Assembly: GCA_022264855.1 (NCBI GenBank)
Contig: JABYQU010000002.1
Location: 62,001 to 126,000 of the forward strand
Source: Lenzites betulinus
Lineage: Eukaryota > Basidiomycota > Agaricomycetes > Polyporales > Polyporaceae
Direction of reading: 5' to 3'
Length of the DNA stretch: 64,000 bases
The position numbers were made by a program, and so were the translations under genes. Of the stretch, positions 57,641 through 64,000 are shown one piece after another (position 1 is the stretch's first letter; each line of letters starts with the position of its first letter). The notes beneath the pieces were generated by a model. It worked only from the letters and a program-made list of their open reading frames with translations. It did no database searches and had not been told where the DNA came from.

Positions 57641-59960
57641 CTACAACGCTCCGGTATCTACAGCAGGCACTATCTCGTAGAACGGCTCCAACATATCGCA
57701 AGTCACGAACAGATCGTCCTCGAGCTCCGTCTGCGCTGCACTCTGGAACACAGCCGGGCAGCCAAAGGGCACCGGCACCGAGCTGGCCTCGTCCAGCATA
57801 TGCGCGGTCGTCTCCTTGGCGAAGCCGACCGCCTCCGCAGCTAGTGCCTGCGGAGCCATCGCAGCGTCTGTGTCGCGCCGATGCTTGACGTGCGCCCCGG
57901 CGGGGGAGTTCGGCAGCGCACTGCTCTGGTCGTAGAACCAGAACGGCTCGCTCGCGTAGTCGCTATCCTTCTGCTGTAGGAAGGCGTTGTACTTGCCCTT
58001 CTGGTCACCGTATGCGGCAGCGACGGCGGCGACGTGCGGGAAGATGTCCGAGACGTCCTCATCCTTGGGGTCGGTGTTCATGACAAAGTTGAGTGCGTCC
58101 TGGATAGTCGCGCCGTACTTGGACTTATATGTCCAGAAGTTCATGCCCAGCTGGTCGCCGAGTTTGGCGTTTGTCTACACAAAGGCATTAGCCATGGACG
58201 TGCACGATATATTTGGCTACTTACGATCATGGCTTCCAGGTTGAAGCAGCGATAGTGGTAGGGTCGCGTCCGGACTGCTTCGAAGGGTTGCTCGCCAGAA
58301 GCAGCAACCTGGTCCAAGAACTGGTTCGTGAAGTAGCCCTTCAGCACCGCCAGGGCACCCTGCGTATCCCCGATGTAGATCTTGGCTGCCGCTAGCTGGT
58401 TCACATAGAAAGTGAAGTGATTGCTTGTGGAAGGTGAGCACAGAAAAAGACAATTATAGCATAGCGATGCTTACTTTCCCTTGGTCGCGACCTCCTTCCC
58501 AAGAGAGCTGTTCTCCAGCCAGGAGATATAGGTCTTGATCCAGGTCATGATCGCCTTGTCCCGCGCCGTGGTCCAGTCAGGGCTCGCGGCCGCCTTCAAG
58601 ATCTGTATCCCATTCACGACCTTCACAAGGCCGCGGAAGTCGAGGATGCCCGTGTATGTCCCAATCTGGTGGTCCTTCCCGGGCCCCCGCACCTGCTGGC
58701 CGAAGTTCATGTTCGGATTCATCGCCGTCGCGGGGGTGATGAAGAACGTGTCGATGATCTGCGCGACGCTCTGTGAGTACGTGCGGGTCTTTTGCAGACC
58801 GTACGCGACGGCATTGTACAGGACAGACTGCGCCATGGCGACTGCGGCCGGGGAGTCTGGGAGCTTGCGGACGTCGGGGTTCACCTGCCCGTCACGTACG
58901 ACATAAGGACACGTCGTCCAAGCTGGATGCAATATATTAATATCGGAAGCCCGTGAAAGCAAAGCAAAAGACGTACTGGCTGACGGTGCGAGTGATTTTG
59001 TGGGCGACGGCGTGCATTTGGCGTTTTGCGTCGTCTTCGCAGGAGCTTGAGCGGGTGCAGGGGTACCGTTGATAGTCTTGATGGTCGACTTCGAGGTGGT
59101 CCCAGTCGGCGGCATCCCCCCAGGCATCGGAGGACTTGTGGGCACCGCGGGGACACCATCCGTCGGCAGGAGGCCGCTGAGAACGTTGATCGTGGCAGCC
59201 GGGTCATCGTTGTCCTGCCTGCGCACAGGAGCAGCCGCAGACGACTGGTGCAACGATGCCCTCTTGCGCCGTATCATCCTGCGATGCGCGGGACCGTGGA
59301 CGGCAGATTCGGTGACGGGGTCGCGGCGCAACAAGGCGATGTTGTTGAGGGCGTTCAACTCGTATGTGTCGCCGTCGTCGCCCTCGTAAGGATCGTCGCT
59401 GTCCCAGTTGCCGTCGTCCCCGCCGCCATCGGTGCTGGTGTCGTTGCCTCCGCGGCCGGGTCCAGAGAGGTGGTTCGTCCCTTTAGAGCACCAGTTGCAG
59501 TCGGGCCAGTGGCTGGCATGAGATGTCAGCCGCGTTTTACCTGACTGTGGAGCTTGAGATGAACTCACTAGGGCGCCCAGCTCAGGTAGTCGTGGACATT
59601 CCCGCTGGGGGGGCTGACGGCGTCCTTGGCACTGACGATACCTGAGTGTCGTAATGGCATGTCAGTACATTGAACGACCTCAAGCGAGAGAAAACCGACG
59701 TACTCCAAGGACCCGCCTTGGCCGTCCCGCTGGCTTTGCCGAGGATGTTCTGTTGTGCTGTGCCAGTGTTTCCAGCACTGGTCTGTTGGAGAACATAGTT
59801 CACGTTGACCCAGTCATTGGGATCCGCTATGACAAGCCTTGTCAGCCACAACGCTTCTGGACTCAGAGACCCGAACAGTGAACTCACCGGCAACCAGACC
59901 AGCTGTTGTCGACAAGACCAAGACGCAAAGGACGCTGCGAGTCAAGTGAGACTGATCCAT
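57641..59960 (-). CDS. Secreted alginate-lyase-fold polysaccharide lyase
   Basis: The C-terminal part matches the alginate lyase family (alpha/alpha-barrel), some fungal members of which cleave uronic-acid polymers; the substrate here is unknown. Exons 59888-59960, 59704-59826, 59569-59641, 58977-59512, 58475-58922, 58225-58423 and 57641-58174 sum to 661 codons plus stop. A signal peptide is visible (MDQSHLTRSVLCVLVLSTTA). The N-terminal region has HWPDCNWCSKG and an acidic Asp/Gly-rich stretch, then a Ser/Pro linker. Lyase landmarks, at about residues 300-560, are DFRGLVKVVNGIQILK, NNHFTFYVNQLAAAKIYIGD (the NNH motif holds likely catalytic residues), GEQPFEAVRTRPYHYRCFNL (with the Tyr/His pair) and LGDQLGMNFW. 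The long N-terminal extension is unusual for this family. Confidence 0.85.
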
Positions 59961-60845
59961 GGCTCGCGAAGATGACTATGGCAAAGAGCTTCCAGAAGCT
60001 AGACAGAGCAGCGAAAAAAGTGAAAGTAAAAGACTAGCTTTATGGGGGTGAGGAAGGTAGAGTGAATAGAGAGCTCCTCATACATCCCCGCGGTGTTATA
60101 TCCTGCATGTGTGGCTGGCCGTTATGACGAGCTGACGGTCAGCCGGTCTGGATGCTTATTGCTGACTGCCGCCCATGGCTTAGGCTGACCCGCCAGCGTT
60201 GCAATTGAGACCACCATAGTAGTATTGGAGATACGTCTGGGACATGTACTAGTCATAGTACAGAAAGTCACTAGTCACTTGTCAGTAGTAAACCCCGCTC
60301 GAAGAACATATAAACTCACTACACCAAGACTGCTTCCGAGCTGCATATAGTGATCAGAGTAGACCACGTATTTTAAAGCTCGGGTTCGTGAGCGCAGCGA
60401 CACACTCCGATCGAGTATAGGTTGTAGAACGATGCCGCTGCCGTTCTAATGCCATCCATGCTGCTCCCTGAAGTGAAGGCGGGAACCAAGGATGTGTCGC
60501 AACTTTAACGCCCGCACACACGTACTACTACTTGCAGAAGCCCAACGACATATGTGAATTACATGCTCCACACGAACACAAGGTTCAAAGCCTGAAAGTC
60601 GCGTCACGAACGCCAACCGACCCGTGAAATGGCAAGTCCAGAGCAACAAATCCATGCGACGATGATAGCGATACTAATAAGGTACAGCTCGCGAAGTCGA
60701 AAGCGATTAGCGCGGCGCCCACTACTAACGTGGACGCCGCGCGCCGGCTAATAACGGCTACATCCTACAACAGGCCACAGCATGCACACAGAGCAGGTTC
60801 GGGTCAGGGTCTCAAAGCGCGTCCAGCATACACAAAGCACGGTCT
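59961..60845. promoter_or_regulatory. Promoter region of the lyase gene, with CreA-type sites
   Basis: The 885 bp hold the lyase promoter and the 3' flank of the seven-helix gene. Two copies of CCCCGC (60086-60091 and 60293-60298), reverse complement GCGGGG, fit the SYGGRG consensus of the carbon-catabolite repressor CreA/Mig1. A perfect inverted repeat, GCTGAC-G-GTCAGC, lies at 60131-60143. A TATA-like GATATAAC on the minus strand near 60097 is about 135 bp before the start codon. Each short motif could occur by chance; together they fit a sugar-regulated secreted enzyme. Confidence 0.45.
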
Positions 60846-63302
60846 CTACCTCGCCGCGGCACCGGGATCTGGCGGCTCTGGGTTCTCCGGATCCCATGTT
60901 GGGGGAAGGGGCGAGCGGACGGGGGACGCCATATCGCATGTACGTGTGCGTGGCGCGGAACACGAGCGGCGTTGAGGCCGCGGAGGGGTACACGCCGGCG
61001 GCGTAGCAGGAGGGGCTGGCGGGGCGATAGACGACGCGCGCGAGAGCATCGCGTGTCTGTCGGAGGAGTGGGGCGAACTCGCATTCGAGGAAGGGTACTC
61101 GGGGGAGGGAAGGATCATGGGCGAGCCGTACGGCGCGTGTGATGGCCTGTACACGGAGTCCATAGACTGGACGGGGGACGAGACCACGGACGTCGACCGC
61201 GAGATATCAACGTCCCTCGTACGCACGGAGGACGCCGCGGTGGACCGCACCCGTGAGGGACCGGGGACGGGCGCGCAGAGCGGGTCGACTGGGTCTCGCG
61301 AGGTGTAGCGCGAGAGGCTATATGGCCCGTCGGTGTCCCCACGCGAGCGGTACCGGTGCCGCCAGTTTGAGGAGACACTGACGGGCGACCACGCGCGGTG
61401 GCGCGAGTGTTTCGCGCGTAGATTTGTCCGGTCCTCGATTTCGGCGCGTTGGATAGACCGCCAGTTCTCTGGGTTCTGCAGCCACACCTCGCGCTCGTTT
61501 CGCCGCGTCACTCTGCTGAAGCTGTGCATCGAGCATACCGATACGATTACCCCTGCGTGACGCAAATGAATTATGAAGGCATATATAATATCTAGTTGAG
61601 AACTCACAGTCAACCATAAGCCAGCTATTGGCCCCCAGAAGGAAGTGTTGAGTGACGCCGTACCACATGACGACGGCGATCACCAAGAGGACAGCGGTTA
61701 GGAAGGTTGTATACAAAAGCTGCAGCAACGTTACACGTCAGTGGTGCCCGATTGCTGCCCCTCAGGCAATGCGCTTACCTCGTTCCTGAGCATGTTCCGG
61801 AAAAGCTCCGCGCGCGGAACGTATCGAATGATGCGGTCCATTACAGACGGGGGCGGCGGGGAGCTCGGCCGTTCAACGTCGCGCACCGTTGACATGCGAA
61901 GGGACATGGCGTTGGCACCGGAGGCCGTGGAGATACGCGGCTGAGGGATCGGCAGATCGCCTGGCGTGGAGGACTTCCGCTGGAAGACAGTACTGGGCAA
62001 CACGGGGGCACCCGTCCACCACTGGCGAAACCGGTTGGCAAGGTCCCTTGGGCATGGGATGGGAGGGGTGAGGGGCCCAAGGTCTCTAGATTTGCTTTCG
62101 CCATGTTCGGGCACATAGTCCCACCATCCACGACGGTTTTCGCCGCCATCGGGAATGTCGTCCTTGTCACCCAGGTCGACCGAGCTTGCTTCATCCCCCT
62201 GCACTGTTAGCGACAGTCGCGCGTGGTCGGCGGGACTTCGATATGACTTGTACACCGCCCACAGGACTGGTACATGTGAGCAAATGTCCGCTGAAATAGC
62301 AATATAGAGTGTGCCCACAGCAAACGCAGATGAAGGCCGCCTCCAAAAATTGAAGTCCGGTAGAAATCGGTAACAACGAAGACTCGGAGACTGTTTCGCA
62401 TGTGCCTGTGGCTGCTCAGTATCGCGAACCTGGTTGATACCTGCCGACATACCTGTGAATCGCCGGTCCCCCCTGTACTCCGCCAAAACAATTCCGCTTA
62501 CTGCAATAATTGCAGCACGGATGAAGACCAGAGCGACGATCACGAAGCCTGCGTTGCTGAGGCATTTATAGGCCTTCGTGCCGAGAATGCCAGGAATCTA
62601 CACACGGCGTTCAGTAGAGAACATGCACCAACGAGTGGAATGCATACCAGAATTGTCAGAGAGACGAGCACTCCGCCCTTCTTGATTATTCCGGCACTAA
62701 AATGCGGAATGAACACTCGGCGCGATGCACAGCTAGAAAACGACGTACGCGGTACAATTTATTGCGGCGACGAAGTCCGCCACAACGAAGAAGAACGAGG
62801 CAAACAGACCGATGGCCTGACTTGTGAAGAGCATATAGAAGAGCGACTTGTTCTTGACCTTCACAGTCCTGAGATACAAGAAGGACTTGTAGGTGGTGGT
62901 TAAGAAAAACATGCACAGTGCACCGCCCATAACAAGCCAAGACTTGGAGATGGTGAGGTTGGGCAAGAATACCGAGCTGACGAGGGAGCCATCGGGGAGC
63001 GCGACATAGGTGGGTTGGAAGTCGGAGATGGGGACCTTGTAATAGTTGGAGAAGTCCCTGATGGTCACGGTTGTATGTATCACGACTTGAAGCACATTGG
63101 GGGAACCGCTGGGGGCGGTCGTACAAGGCGTAATTGATGCGGCGGCATTGCGTGTTAGAGTCACAGAATGCGGAACGGAAAGCGCGTGGGGGGTCGTAAG
63201 ATCGGATGGGAAGAGGTCTGCAAGGGGTTCGGGCGTGACATATGCTGCCGCAGTGGTGGTGGTGGTGGGCGAGGGTGTGCCTGCGTAGAGGAGGCTGCTC
63301 AT
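60846..63302 (-). CDS. Candidate seven-helix membrane receptor-like protein with a long Ser/Pro-rich tail
   Basis: I do not recognise a named family. Exons 62749-63302, 62648-62696 and 62502-62597 are in phase; later exons (61731-62500 region, 61608-61720, then 60846-61600) are read with less certainty. The N-terminus (about 120 residues) is Thr/Ser/Pro-rich and likely extracellular. Hydrophobic segments are: SWLVMGGALCMFFLTTTY; LFYMLFTSQAIGLFASFFFV; GGVLVSLTILIPGILG; AGFVIVALVFIRAAIIA; AFAVGTLYIAISADICSHV; LLYTTFLTAVLLVIAVVMWY; and LLGANSWLMVDC...VIVSVCSMHSF. Seven such segments, an N-terminal ectodomain and a long charged tail (WLQNPENWRSIQRAEIEDR, then Ser/Pro-rich) suit a GPCR-like receptor. 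A large loop between helices 5 and 6 is Pro- and Ser-rich. Confidence 0.68.
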
Positions 63303-63923
63303 GGCCGCCGAGGAGGCGGGCTTGGGCGGATGAGGGACGGCTCCTCACCAGGAGGTGTGCATCGGTCTCGCGGGGAGGCTGGGGACGGACGGCGAGGTCG
63401 GTGGGGGTGGGGGGAGGAGGAAGAGGCAGATGGCGCAGCAGAGGGCGGGCAGAGGAGCGGGGCAGCAGCCGATGGATGCGGTACTTAGCGATGGACCTAC
63501 CAACCAAACCCACGCGGCTTGCCCCTTCCTGGCATAATTAATCGTTCGCCGACCCTGATCCCCACATCCGTCATCCTTCGTCCCCTCTCCCTCCGCCCCC
63601 ATCGCTCTCGCCGCGCGTCTGATACACACCCACCCACTAACGCACCCGCCACCACGCCGCAACGCACATAAGCCCGCCGCGCGAGAATGGGAGCAGAGGG
63701 CGAAGACACAAGTGGGACGCAGCACGAGAACGCACTCAGGGCCCCCGATCGGGTGTCGATCACATCGGGCTCGGCATCTCCCGCCTACTGTGATCCATCT
63801 TTTACACGCTCGCCTGCTTTTCGCCTGTGCTTCGCATAAAGTTACATTGGACAACCACTGCCGCGCTCCTCGCCAGACTACATTCATTCCGTACCACTCT
63901 AGCCAGGACCATCAGCGCGCAAA
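63303..63923. other. Divergent intergenic region
   Basis: About 620 bp between the start codons of the seven-helix gene and the AK6-like gene. It must hold both promoters. No coding exon, repeat or clear TATA box was found. Confidence 0.35.
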
Positions 63924-64000
63924 ATGTCGGCCTCAAGACAGAACCCGGTTATTGTCATCACTGGCACCCCCGGCACAGGAAAAACCACCCATGCGGAACT
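63924..64000 (+). CDS. Adenylate kinase 6 / FAP7-like ATPase, cut by the window edge
   Basis: Only the first 26 codons are present. The sequence MSASRQNPVIVITGTPGTGK with TTHAEL contains the P-loop GTPGTGKTT, which in this exact form and so near the N-terminus is typical of Fap7/AK6 (hCINAP), a nuclear ATPase acting in the last steps of 40S ribosomal subunit maturation. Other P-loop kinases cannot be excluded from so short a fragment. Confidence 0.72.
   Translation, partial: MSASRQNPVIVITGTPGTGKTTHAE

Noticed and set aside
1..64000. Biosynthetic gene cluster, CRISPR array, rRNA operon or intact transposon
   Set aside because: No polyketide or terpene synthase, P450 group, regular spacer array, rRNA-like stretch, reverse transcriptase or transposase motif was found on either strand.

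Overview
The window is nuclear DNA of a basidiomycete fungus, most likely an Agaricomycete. Almost every gene is split by introns of about 50-60 nt with GT(A/G)NGT donors and short (C/T)AG acceptors, genes are packed at about one per 2.4 kb on both strands, and several lineage-typical families are present (CON-6, DUF6697-type proteins, an F-box protein with a cysteine-rich tail, Ser/Pro-rich PH-Sec7 proteins). Exon maps were built by eye from reading frame, splice consensus and known family motifs; no database search was possible. Most maps were checked by summing exon lengths to a multiple of three. The genus cannot be named.

Layout. 0-6.2 kb: the 3' part of an RNA-dependent RNA polymerase (silencing) converges on SmD2 (spliceosome), which shares a short divergent promoter with Pescadillo/NOP7 (60S ribosome assembly). 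6.5-15.8 kb: a small protein with an LRAT/PPPDE-like His...Asn-Cys pattern, a Sec7-PH ARF exchange factor, and a long Ser/Pro-rich protein. 16.3-20 kb: a CON-6 stress/conidiation gene with a TATA box and two palindromes upstream, a gene-poor gap, and a MARVEL-like four-helix membrane protein. 20.4-24.5 kb: RPB8, a PBY1-type tubulin-tyrosine-ligase-like gene, and MMM1 of the ER-mitochondria tether. 24.8-29 kb: two tandem coiled-coil/DUF6697-like paralogues sharing a 17-nt micro-exon. 29.2-36 kb: the scaffold nucleoporin NUP155/NUP170 (19 exons) divergent from a CDK11-type kinase. 36.1-41.2 kb: the telomere protein RAP1, with telomere-repeat-like DNA just upstream of its start, and an F-box protein. 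41.3-50.6 kb: D-2-hydroxyglutarate dehydrogenase, a WD40 protein, the SWI/SNF subunit SWI1 and a DUF1764 protein. 50.6-53.5 kb: a gene-poor stretch of decayed repeats. 53.5-64 kb: an alpha-arrestin with PPxY motifs, RAB5, a secreted alginate-lyase-fold enzyme, a candidate seven-helix receptor, and the first 26 codons of an AK6/FAP7-like ATPase.

Most of the window is housekeeping. There is no biosynthetic cluster, intact transposon, CRISPR array or rRNA, and no tRNA was recognised. The less ordinary parts are the CON-6 promoter, the RAP1 upstream telobox, the DUF6697 pair, the papain-like candidate, the seven-helix protein with its long tail, the secreted lyase, the repeat zone at 50.6-53.5 kb and several odd splice structures (5-, 16-, 17-, 18-, 20- and 21-nt coding exons, a split start codon, a GC-AG intron).
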